Assembly: GCA_949486985.1 (NCBI GenBank)
Contig: CATBLW010000217.1
Location: 1 to 6,939, forward strand
Direction of reading: 5' to 3'
Source: Prochlorococcus marinus str. MIT 9215
Lineage (GTDB): Bacteria > Cyanobacteriota > Cyanobacteriia > PCC-6307 > Cyanobiaceae
Length of the DNA stretch: 6,939 bases
The notes beneath the pieces were generated by a model. The model was given only the letters and a program-made list of their open reading frames with translations. It ran no database searches and was not told the origin of the DNA. A program made the translations under genes and the position numbers. Position 1 is the first letter of the stretch, and every line of letters begins with the position of its first letter. Shown one piece after another: positions 1 through 6,132 of this stretch.

Positions 1-140
1 AATCTGAGGATTGAGCAATACAAAACCATCTCGATCAAACCATTCAGGCTCAAAAAATATATATTTCAATCATCAAATTCGAACCGATTTACCCGAGGTG
101 AAACCAGGCAAAGGCTTCGTAATAATTAGCCAAGCGAAGC
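1..140. other. Non-coding end, downstream of clpP3
   Basis: No gene is recognisable here on either strand. The stretch lies 3' of the clpP3 stop codon and is clearly richer in A and T than the neighbouring genes, with an alternating AT run near 57-67. It could hold the clpP3 transcript end or the promoter of a minus-strand gene outside the window, but no convincing -35/-10 pair or U-tract terminator is visible. A plus-strand open frame starting at position 11 runs antisense into clpP3 and has no family resemblance that I can see, so I treat it as chance. Confidence 0.5.
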
Positions 141-761
141 TTAAGAACTCTCTTCTGATTGGGCTTCTGTTGGATGATCGATTACACGATCAATTAGTCC
201 ATAGTCCTTCGCCTCAGCGGCACTCATGAAGTAGTCGCGATCTGTGTCTTTCTCGATCTTCTCAAAGGCTTGGTCTGTCAGCTCTGCCATGGAATGGTTG
301 AGCATATCCTTGATGCGCAGAATCTCCCGGGCTTCGATTTCGATATCACTGGCTTGTCGTTGATTGGTGCCACCCAATGGTTGATGGATCATGATCCTGC
401 TATGAGGTAAAGCCAGGCGCTTGCCTTTGGTGCCAGCGGCTAGCAAGAAGGCTCCCATCGAAGCGGCAAGGCCCACGCAGATGGTGACCACATCGCTTTT
501 CACATATTTCATCGTGTCGTAAATGGCCAACCCCGCAGTGACTGATCCTCCAGGGGAGTTGATGTAGAGGTAGATCGGCTTGCTGCTGTCTTCTGAATCC
601 AGATAGAGCATCTGGGCAACCAAACTGTTGGCAACGCTGTCACTAACTTCCTGACCAAGGAAGAGGATGCGCTCAACCCCTAATCGGGTGTAGATATCAA
701 CCCAGCGCTCCATCTGACTGCCAGGGAGACGGTAGGGAACGCTGGGAGTACCAATTGGCAT
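141..761 (-). CDS. clpP3: ATP-dependent Clp protease proteolytic subunit ClpP3
   Basis: Serine peptidase of family S14, a catalytic subunit of the cytosolic Clp protease. The 206-residue length is normal for ClpP. The triad is complete: Ser101 in GLAASMGAF, His126 in MIHQPLGG and Asp176 in TDRDYF. The INSPGGSVTAG segment (68-77) forms the oxyanion region, and the tail is short and acidic. It follows clpR by 62 bp on the same strand. In Synechococcus the adjacent clpR and clpP3 genes encode the mixed ClpP3/R core, which pairs with the ClpC chaperone, whereas ClpP1/ClpP2 work with ClpX. The name ClpP3 rests mainly on this pairing with clpR. The start is the ATG at 759-761. No purine-rich ribosome site precedes it, so it may depend on translation of clpR or use an SD-independent start. 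Confidence 0.95.
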   Translation of the reverse strand: MPIGTPSVPYRLPGSQMERWVDIYTRLGVERILFLGQEVSDSVANSLVAQMLYLDSEDSSKPIYLYINSPGGSVTAGLAIYDTMKYVKSDVVTICVGLAASMGAFLLAAGTKGKRLALPHSRIMIHQPLGGTNQRQASDIEIEAREILRIKDMLNHSMAELTDQAFEKIEKDTDRDYFMSAAEAKDYGLIDRVIDHPTEAQSEESS

Positions 762-823
762 GGTTAAAAAGAATGGTTAGAAGAAAAGGAGAGGCGAGAG
801 ATTGAGAACGACGACTGAAGTGA

Positions 824-1495
824 TCAGCTCAGCGGAGCAGCATTAGGAAGCTCTTTACGGCTTTCGAGAACCCGATCGATCAGGCCGTAATCAACGGCCT
901 CTTTTGGCGTGAGATAACTCATCCGATCGGAGTCTTTTGACAGCTGCTCGACGCTGCGGCCCGTATTTCGCGCCAGGATCTCAAGCATGGCTTGCTTGTT
1001 ATGGAGAACTTCTTTGGCGCGGATCTGAATGTCAGTGGCTTGACCTTGAGCACCACTGCGGGGCTGATGCAGAACGATGGAAGCGTGGGGAAGGGCAGCA
1101 CGCTGGCCCTTGGTTCCTGCTGAAAGGATCACCGCCGCTGTGCCCATGGCTTGGCCAATGCAGATGGTATGCACAGGCGGCTTGACGTAGCGGAGGGTGT
1201 CGCAGATGGCAAAGGCTTCGGTTTCAAAACCGACCGCATCACCTGTATACCAACTTGTGCCCGTGGAGTTGATATAGAAATAAATCGGCTTTTCGGCGTT
1301 ATCGAATTCCAGATAGAGCAGTTGAGCAATGATCAGTTCAGTGACATCCATGCCCAGCTGACGCTTGGCATCATCGTCAGAGAACAGCGGCAGTCCGAGA
1401 TAGACGATGCGTTCTTTGAGAAGCAGCGATGGCAAATCCGGAGGCGGTGTGCGCATCACGGCTGAATCGCCGTAGTAGGGGGCGGACACCGTCAT
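824..1495 (-). CDS. clpR: ClpR, catalytically inactive ClpP paralogue
   Basis: Non-proteolytic ClpP-like subunit of the ClpP3/R core ring. Counted from the chosen ATG (223 residues), the usual nucleophile Ser is Gly118 (IGQAMGTAAV), the His is kept as His143 (LHQPRSG) and the Asp is replaced by Met192 (DSDRMSYL), so the triad is broken twice. About nine extra residues occur between INS and the ICDT segment (roughly 78-96) compared with ClpP3; a short insertion here is characteristic of cyanobacterial and several plastid ClpR proteins. The frame is open to a GTG at 1502-1504, but AGGAA on the minus strand (1505-1509) abuts that GTG and sits 9 nt before the ATG at 1493-1495, so I prefer the ATG. 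It lies 29 bp after the PIN-TRAM gene and 62 bp before clpP3, in a probable operon. Confidence 0.95.
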   Translation of the reverse strand: MTVSAPYYGDSAVMRTPPPDLPSLLLKERIVYLGLPLFSDDDAKRQLGMDVTELIIAQLLYLEFDNAEKPIYFYINSTGTSWYTGDAVGFETEAFAICDTLRYVKPPVHTICIGQAMGTAAVILSAGTKGQRAALPHASIVLHQPRSGAQGQATDIQIRAKEVLHNKQAMLEILARNTGRSVEQLSKDSDRMSYLTPKEAVDYGLIDRVLESRKELPNAAPLS

Positions 1496-1504
1496 CTGCA
1501 GCAC

Positions 1505-1509
1505 TTCCT
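1505..1509 (-). promoter_or_regulatory. Ribosome binding site of clpR
   Basis: AGGAA on the minus strand, inside the 29-bp gap between the PIN-TRAM gene and clpR. It is 9 nt from the ATG at 1493-1495 but directly touches the in-frame GTG at 1502-1504, which decides the start in favour of the ATG. Confidence 0.55.
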
Positions 1510-1524
1510 AGGTGTGGTGGGAGC

Positions 1525-2646
1525 CTAGCGGGGGGGAGTAGGGGTGCGCTCGTTCGGTTTGTTCGACTTCCGAGACGGTGGATCCTTTTCAAGCCGGGCA
1601 AAAACGATGCGGCCTGTTGATGTTTGCAAGGCTCCGGTGACCACAACCGCGAGGCGTTGACCAATAACTTGCTTGGCAGCTTCGACAACCACCATCGTTC
1701 CATCTTCCAAATAGCCAACCCCCTGGCTGGCTTCTTTGCCTTCGCGAAGGATCTTCAACTTGAACTCATCACCTGGTTGAACTTCTGGCCGAAGGGCGAT
1801 CACCAATTCACTCAGACTGAGAACCTTCAGCTGCTTGACCTGAGCAACCTGAGCCAGGTTGAAATCTGCAGTCACAAGCGTTCCGCCTGTATCAGCGGTG
1901 AGCTGAAGCAATCGATCATCCGTTCCCGCTCCTTCATATCGGGTGCTATTCAGCACCAGCCGACGTCCATAGGTCTCTCGCAATGCCGTGAGTAATTTCA
2001 ATCCGCGGCGACCCTTGCCCCGTTTTTCGTTGTTACTTGAATCGGCAAGTTGTTGAAGCTCATCAATCACGGTTTGGGCCACAATCACCTGCCCTTCAAC
2101 CAGTCCGCAGGCCAACAGTCCGCGAATGCGGCCATCAATGATCACACTTGTATCGAGAATCTTGGCACTGGCGGGATTAAGAACCCCTTCTGCCACAAGC
2201 AGAGCTTCCGTGCTGTTGGGATTAAACAGCCTTAGCAGCGTTCGTCCATGAACTTCTGCAAGGTTGTATCCCAGGACTCCGAAAAACAAATTACTGAGGA
2301 CTGCTGCTAGTGGCTTGAATAAGACCACCTCCCAAGGCAGAGGCAACAACAGAATTGGGGCCAGAAGCAAATTGGCAACCAGTAGCCCGAGGATTAATCC
2401 CACAGCCCTGCTGACCAGCAGATCCGTGGGCATGGTGCGCACTTGCTGCATCAATCGTTGACGAAGCTGCTGAAAAAAGAATCCAGCTAAAAGTCCGACA
2501 ACGGCTCCGAAGCCGGTCAGCACCAACCGCAACCTTTCAAAATTGGCTGCTTGTTCCAGTAACCGTTCGGGCAACAGTTCGATCCCGAGCCAGCCTGTTG
2601 CAGCTCCGGAGATCAGAAACAACACCAGGATGAGCGGATCCACCAT
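1525..2646 (-). CDS. Membrane-anchored PIN-TRAM domain protein (YacL-like)
   Basis: Predicted membrane-bound nuclease of the YacL-like PIN-TRAM family, 373 residues. The N-terminus has about four hydrophobic segments (roughly 4-22, 41-59, 82-103 and 107-127). A PIN domain follows at about 161-285, with acidic metal-site candidates Asp165 (ILDTSVIIDGRI), Glu196 (VIDEL), Asp243 (GTDDRL) and Asp261 (VTADFN). A TRAM domain, a small beta-barrel expected to bind RNA, lies at about 287-352. The last 20 residues are basic and proline-rich. PIN domains usually act as Mg/Mn-dependent ribonucleases; the target of this family is unknown to me. The start is the ATG at 2644-2646, which fits the first membrane segment, but no clear ribosome site precedes it. 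It is the first gene of the apparent PIN-TRAM, clpR, clpP3 operon and is divergent from hemW. Confidence 0.92.
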   Translation of the reverse strand: MVDPLILVLFLISGAATGWLGIELLPERLLEQAANFERLRLVLTGFGAVVGLLAGFFFQQLRQRLMQQVRTMPTDLLVSRAVGLILGLLVANLLLAPILLLPLPWEVVLFKPLAAVLSNLFFGVLGYNLAEVHGRTLLRLFNPNSTEALLVAEGVLNPASAKILDTSVIIDGRIRGLLACGLVEGQVIVAQTVIDELQQLADSSNNEKRGKGRRGLKLLTALRETYGRRLVLNSTRYEGAGTDDRLLQLTADTGGTLVTADFNLAQVAQVKQLKVLSLSELVIALRPEVQPGDEFKLKILREGKEASQGVGYLEDGTMVVVEAAKQVIGQRLAVVVTGALQTSTGRIVFARLEKDPPSRKSNKPNERTPTPPR

Positions 2647-2670
2647 GGTTCAGGTTGTGGCTGCTCGCAT

Positions 2671-2692
2671 TGAATCCTGGCAGCATGATTCA
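2671..2692. repeat. Inverted repeat TGAATC-N10-GATTCA in divergent gap
   Basis: Perfect 6-bp inverted repeat (2671-2676 and 2687-2692) with a 10-nt spacer, in the 96-bp gap between the PIN-TRAM and hemW start codons. The spacing would suit a dimeric regulator on one DNA face. A further TGAATC copy lies at 2732-2737, just before the hemW ATG. A separate small dyad, CAGGC/GCCTG, lies at 2697-2711. Any operator role is speculative and a chance match is quite possible. No clear -35/-10 pair is visible for either gene. Confidence 0.25.
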
Positions 2693-2742
2693 TCTTCAGG
2701 CGATTGGCCTGGGCAGATTTCCGCAACTTTCTGAATCGATCC

Positions 2743-4050
2743 ATGATTGCGGCTGCAGTGGCGCCTCCTCGCAGCGCTTATTTGCATATTCCTTTTTGCC
2801 ATCGGAGATGCTTCTACTGCGATTTTCCGGTCGTTCCTCTCGGTGATCGTGCTCATGGAGAGCAAGGGCCTGGTAGTGCGTCGATCAAGTCGTATCTGCA
2901 GCTATTGAATCGAGAGCTGGCTCTCAATCCACAGGGGCCACCACTAGCCACCGTTTACATCGGTGGGGGAACGCCATCGCTGTTGAGCCCGGCTCAGATC
3001 GGGGCTCTGCTGGATCGTCTGCGGCAACAGTTTGGGATTCAGCCTGGGGCAGAAGTGACGCTGGAAATGGATCCGGCCAGTTTCGATCTGGCTTATCTCA
3101 AGGCCGTTTTGGACGTTGGGATCAACAGGGTGAGCTTGGGGGGACAGAGCTTTGATGATGCGTTACTTGAACAGCTCGGACGTCGCCATCGCCGGCACCA
3201 GCTATTAGACGCCTGCCAATGGCTGCAAAAGGCTCATCGCAATGGTGAGCTTGTCAGTTGGAGTTTGGATCTGATTCAGAATCTTCCTGGGCAGAGTTTG
3301 CAGAACTGGGAACACCAGTTGCAGCAAGCCTTGGCCACTGGAGCCCCCCATTTTTCGGTTTATGACCTCTCCATTGAACCGGGCACAGTGTTCGCCTGGC
3401 GCAAGAGGCGTGGCGAACTGCTTCTCCCAGAGGAGGATTTAGCGGTTGAAATGCTCCAGAGCACCAGTGTTTGGCTTCGGGAGGCTGGGTTGAGCCGCTA
3501 CGAGATTTCCAACTACGCCAAACCCGGCCATGCCTCACGCCACAATCGTGTCTATTGGAACGGCTCCGGCTGGTGGGGGTTTGGACAGGGCGCAACCAGT
3601 GCACCATGGGGAAAACGCTTAGCGCGGCCAAGAACGCGTGAGGGGTATCGGCATTGGATTGAGATTCAGGAGCAGGAAGGTCCGGATGCTTCCCTGCTTG
3701 CCGATACGGCGAGGCCAATCCCCCTCGATGATCTTCTCTTGGTGGGTTTGCGCTGCCGGGAGGGTGTTGACCTGGAAAGCCTGGCCATCACTTGCGGTTG
3801 GACGACAGCCCAGTGCCAGACTCATTTAGCAGCGCTAAAGCAGCGTTGGCAGGTTGCATTGGATCAAGGCTGGTTGCTGCGAAGCGGTAGGCGCTGGCGA
3901 CTCAGCGACCCGGAGGGGATGGCGATGAGCAATCAGGTTCTGGTGGAGCTTTTGCTGTGGTGGGAGTCTCTCCCAGCTGACGCTGTTGCTGAACCCAACC
4001 CTGAAGAGCCTCCACACAAAGTTGACGTCCAGGAATCAATGCAGGGCTGA
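2743..4050 (+). CDS. hemW: HemW-like radical SAM protein (HemN family)
   Basis: Radical SAM protein of the HemN/HemW family, 435 residues from the chosen start. The 4Fe-4S site is Cys19, Cys23 and Cys26 (CHRRCFYC). It is followed by DF, not by the fourth Cys typical of true oxygen-independent coproporphyrinogen oxidase HemN, which favours HemW, a heme-binding chaperone in characterised cases. GGGTPS (74-79) is the SAM-binding motif, and an HNxxYW motif characteristic of HemW lies at 267-272. The region usually reading GCGAHG is GFGQGATS here (279-286). A HemW C-terminal domain spans about 325-410. Such genes are often labelled coproporphyrinogen oxidase. The open frame extends upstream to a TTG at 2704, but I chose the ATG at 2743 because the radical SAM core begins about 12 residues later. 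The 3' end overlaps panB by 149 bp, tail to tail. Confidence 0.92.
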   Translation: MIAAAVAPPRSAYLHIPFCHRRCFYCDFPVVPLGDRAHGEQGPGSASIKSYLQLLNRELALNPQGPPLATVYIGGGTPSLLSPAQIGALLDRLRQQFGIQPGAEVTLEMDPASFDLAYLKAVLDVGINRVSLGGQSFDDALLEQLGRRHRRHQLLDACQWLQKAHRNGELVSWSLDLIQNLPGQSLQNWEHQLQQALATGAPHFSVYDLSIEPGTVFAWRKRRGELLLPEEDLAVEMLQSTSVWLREAGLSRYEISNYAKPGHASRHNRVYWNGSGWWGFGQGATSAPWGKRLARPRTREGYRHWIEIQEQEGPDASLLADTARPIPLDDLLLVGLRCREGVDLESLAITCGWTTAQCQTHLAALKQRWQVALDQGWLLRSGRRWRLSDPEGMAMSNQVLVELLLWWESLPADAVAEPNPEEPPHKVDVQESMQG

Positions 4051-4744
4051 AAGGAGGTTGACTTGGGGTGAGACCAAGAAGATCGGCGGTGACTCTGACT
4101 TGGCCATCGCAGTCTTCACCAGCACCAATACCAATCACAGGGATGGTCAGCGTTCGCCTCAGCCGACCGGCAAGAACGTCTGGAACGTGTTCGAGCACCA
4201 AGGCAAAACAACCTGCTTGCTGCAACTCCTGAGCCTCCTGAAGCACTCTTTCTTGACTTTGCAGATCCTCTGCTTGGCGGCGGTATCCAAGTCGATGCAC
4301 AGCCTGAGGCGTCAGCCCTAGGTGTCCCATCACAGGTATCCCCATGCGAATCAGACGTTCGATCACGCTGACAACCTCGGGTTCAGCACCTTCGATCTTC
4401 ACAGCGGCAGCACAGGAATGCTTCAACAAGCTGCCTGCAGCAGCAACAGCCTTGTCTTCTCCGCATTGGTAACTAAGAAATGGCAGGTCACAAACCACCA
4501 ATGGCTGCTGCTGAAGAGGATTGTTGAATCCCCGCCCTACAGCTTGGCTGTGATGAAGCATCTGCTCCACGCTCACGGGCAAGGTGGTGGCATGGCCAAG
4601 AACAACCATGGCCAAAGAATCACCGACCAGCACCACATCAGCGCCTGCGGCTTCAACAAGCGCAGCGCTCAAGGAATCCCAGGCGGTTAGAGCGGTGATT
4701 GATCGCTTGGATTGCTTCCAACGGATCAATTCAGCTGGGCGCAT
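3902..4744 (-). CDS. panB: 3-methyl-2-oxobutanoate hydroxymethyltransferase PanB
   Basis: First committed enzyme of pantothenate (CoA precursor) synthesis: it transfers a hydroxymethyl group from 5,10-methylenetetrahydrofolate to alpha-ketoisovalerate, giving ketopantoate. It is cytosolic, with a TIM-barrel fold. Family signatures are clear: GDSLAM (41-46, metal ligand Asp42), CDLPF (Asp86), VKIEGA (Lys116, metal ligand Glu118), MGHLGLTPQ (139-147), LVLEHVP (catalytic base Glu185) and IGIGAG (204-209). The 280 residues slightly exceed the roughly 264 of the E. coli enzyme. The surplus is a Pro/Ser-rich tail after about residue 254, encoded antisense to the hemW 3' end. The ATG start is supported by AGGAG 9 nt upstream. 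ffs is transcribed divergently from the same short gap. Confidence 0.97.
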   Translation of the reverse strand: MRPAELIRWKQSKRSITALTAWDSLSAALVEAAGADVVLVGDSLAMVVLGHATTLPVSVEQMLHHSQAVGRGFNNPLQQQPLVVCDLPFLSYQCGEDKAVAAAGSLLKHSCAAAVKIEGAEPEVVSVIERLIRMGIPVMGHLGLTPQAVHRLGYRRQAEDLQSQERVLQEAQELQQAGCFALVLEHVPDVLAGRLRRTLTIPVIGIGAGEDCDGQVRVTADLLGLTPSQPPFSPALIPGRQLCVEALQGWVQQQRQLGETPTTAKAPPEPDCSSPSPPGR

Positions 4745-4753
4745 CGATTGAAT

Positions 4754-4758
4754 CTCCT
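4754..4758 (-). promoter_or_regulatory. Ribosome binding site of panB
   Basis: AGGAG on the minus strand, 9 nt before the panB ATG at 4742-4744. It is one of the clearest Shine-Dalgarno sequences in the window and fixes the panB start. Confidence 0.65.
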
Positions 4759-4789
4759 GGCCCTTGGCTTTCCATTGCTAGCATTAACT

Positions 4790-4886
4790 CGACTCGGACC
4801 CATGCGGTCACGACGCCCAAATCTGGTCAGGACCGGAAGGTAGCAGCCACACGGGATGCTCGGGGCAGGCGTGGAATCCGGGTCAC
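4790..4886 (+). ncRNA. ffs: Signal recognition particle RNA (4.5S-type)
   Basis: Small bacterial SRP RNA, the partner of Ffh in co-translational targeting of membrane proteins to FtsY and SecYEG. The hallmark apical domain is intact: GGUCAGG, then ACC, a GGAA tetraloop (4835-4838), GGU and AGCAGCC, forming the conserved Ffh-binding symmetric and asymmetric loops. The ends close into a helix: 4791-4798 pairs with 4877-4884 (one G-U), then 4800-4805 pairs with 4869-4874. Size is about 97 nt, matching the short SRP RNA class without an Alu domain. It lies between divergent panB and convergent ftsZ. The exact ends are estimated from the terminal helix. No convincing promoter was found: TAGCAT at 4779-4784 is a possible -10 but has no well-spaced -35. 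Confidence 0.94.
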
Positions 4887-4887
4887 C

Positions 4888-4908
4888 AAAAATTGACTGA
4901 ATTCAATT
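4888..4908 (-). terminator. Possible weak terminator after ftsZ
   Basis: Read on the minus strand, AATTGA and TCAATT (4903-4908 and 4891-4896) form a 6-bp hairpin with a 6-nt loop, followed by a short T run (4888-4890). The ftsZ stop codon lies in the stem. The hairpin is AT-rich and weak, so it may be inefficient. On the plus strand the same hairpin follows ffs but has no T run. Confidence 0.28.
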
Positions 4909-6060
4909 GTCGTTGTCTTTGCGGAATTGCCGCTGACGCAGGAATTCGGGAATGCGTGCTCCAGATTCTTGGGTTTCTGGTTGTCTGTAGATCGACTCTG
5001 ACCTCATCCGGTTGCCAGATCGTTCTCCGAGATAGGGCTGACCATTCTCAAAACCAGTGGCGATAACCGTGACGTGAATTTCCCCTTCGAGCTTCTCGTC
5101 GACGACTGCACCAACAATGATGTTGGCTTCAGGATCCACGACATCAAAGATCACCTCAGAGGCTGAAGTCATGTCTTCAAGAGTCATGTCCCGGCCGCCG
5201 CTGATATTGATCACGCAGCCTTTGGCGCCATCGATCCTTGCTGCTTCCAGCAATGGACTGTTAATGGCAGCCTGAGCAGCCTCTACAGCCCTGGAACGTC
5301 CAGAACCAACGCCAATACCAAGCAACGCTGTCCCTGCTTCTGTCATCACCGAACGCACATCGGCGAAGTCGACATTGACCAATCCAGGACAAATGATGAT
5401 GTCACTGATTCCTTTGACCCCCATGCGCAGGATGTCATCGGCGCTGCGGAAGGCTTCTTGTAAAGGAGCCGAGGCAATGACGTCCTTCAGACGGTCATTT
5501 GGAATCACGATCAACGTGTCAACATGCTCGGCAAGTCGAGCAATACCTTCATCGGCCTGACGCATGCGCCGGCGGCCTTCAAATCCAAAAGGTTTGGTAA
5601 CGATGCCAACGGTTAACGCGCCACTTTCCTTGGCTACTTCTGCAACAACGGGTGCGGCACCAGTTCCTGTACCTCCTCCCATACCTGCGGCGATAAAGAC
5701 CAGATCAGCCCCCTGAAGAGCCTGCTGAAGTTCTTGTCTGGACTCTTCAGCTGCTTTTTGGCCAATACTTGGATTTCCCCCGGCACCAAGACCTCGCGTC
5801 AGGGTTTGACCCAGTTGAACCCGATTGTGAGCTGCTGATTGGAGCAGCGCCTGTGCGTCAGTGTTCAGGACCCGATAGCTCACACCCTCGAGGTCACTCA
5901 AAATCATCCGATTGACAGCATTGCTGCCACCACCGCCAACGCCAATCACCTCGATATGGGCTGACTGACTGGGAAGGATCCCTGCTGCGTCTATGGAGGG
6001 TGACATGTTCCCGCTAACCATGTCCGTCATCGATGTCGAATCATTTAGCTGTGGCTGCAT
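4903..6060 (-). CDS. ftsZ: Cell division GTPase FtsZ
   Basis: Tubulin-like GTPase that polymerises at mid-cell to form the Z ring. Counted from the ATG at 6058-6060 (385 residues), the nucleotide-binding core starts near residue 35 (IEVIGVGGGGSNAVN). The tubulin signature GGGTGTG is at 128-134, and the T7 synergy loop NVDFADV (Asn229, Asp231, Asp234) is intact. The C-terminal peptide IPEFLRQRQF (370-379) is the usual docking site for FtsZ partners. The linker between core and tail is only about 30 residues. A polar N-terminal extension of about 34 residues precedes the core. An in-frame GTG at 6097-6099 would add 13 residues, but it lies within an RNA hairpin and has no good ribosome site, so I prefer the ATG, with moderate certainty. 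ftsQ lies directly upstream on the same strand, 131 bp away. Confidence 0.97.
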   Translation of the reverse strand: MQPQLNDSTSMTDMVSGNMSPSIDAAGILPSQSAHIEVIGVGGGGSNAVNRMILSDLEGVSYRVLNTDAQALLQSAAHNRVQLGQTLTRGLGAGGNPSIGQKAAEESRQELQQALQGADLVFIAAGMGGGTGTGAAPVVAEVAKESGALTVGIVTKPFGFEGRRRMRQADEGIARLAEHVDTLIVIPNDRLKDVIASAPLQEAFRSADDILRMGVKGISDIIICPGLVNVDFADVRSVMTEAGTALLGIGVGSGRSRAVEAAQAAINSPLLEAARIDGAKGCVINISGGRDMTLEDMTSASEVIFDVVDPEANIIVGAVVDEKLEGEIHVTVIATGFENGQPYLGERSGNRMRSESIYRQPETQESGARIPEFLRQRQFRKDNDN

Positions 6061-6094
6061 TATGTCGTTGCTAGAGGATTCCGTTGAAAGTCTC

Positions 6095-6112
6095 AACACA
6101 GTTGCCTGTGTT
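6095..6112 (-). promoter_or_regulatory. Hairpin in ftsZ leader
   Basis: On the ftsZ-sense strand, AACACAG and CTGTGTT form a perfect 7-bp stem closed by a GCAA loop, a GNRA-type tetraloop. It ends about 34 nt before the ftsZ ATG and covers the alternative GTG start. A competing hairpin, TTGCC (6114-6118) with GGCAA (6102-6106), uses the same bases, so only one of the two can form. No U-tract follows, so a simple terminator is unlikely. A regulatory role is inference only. Confidence 0.35.
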
Positions 6113-6132
6113 TGGCAATTTTGAAACGGTGG

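Noticed and set aside
111..142. Possible hairpin (AAGGCTTCG with CGAAGCTT) at the clpP3 stop as a terminator
   Set aside because: The stem needs a bulge, has a 15-nt loop and is not followed by a T run on the minus strand, so it is not a credible intrinsic terminator.
11..229. Plus-strand 72-codon open frame at the left edge
   Set aside because: Its 3' part is antisense to clpP3, the protein has no recognisable motif, and no ribosome site is seen.
1624..1995. Plus-strand 123-codon open frame
   Set aside because: It lies wholly antisense to the well-supported PIN-TRAM coding region and has no domain features.
2704..2742. Upstream TTG start for hemW adding 13 residues
   Set aside because: TTG is a rare start, the added residues are not typical of the family, and the ATG at 2743 sits just ahead of the conserved core.
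3254..3718. Minus-strand 154-codon open frame inside hemW
   Set aside because: It is antisense to the strongly conserved HemW core; the composition looks like a reverse-strand shadow.
3986..4690. Two consecutive plus-strand open frames opposite panB
   Set aside because: Both are antisense to clear PanB motifs, and their translations show no family resemblance.
4749..4760. TGAATC near panB resembling the TGAATC copies in the PIN-TRAM/hemW gap
   Set aside because: It is a six-base match with no inverted partner, so it is not evidence for a shared regulator.
4748..4784. Promoter for ffs using TTGAAT (4748) and TAGCAT (4779)
   Set aside because: The spacing of 25 bp is too long for a sigma-70 promoter, and other -35 candidates are too close.
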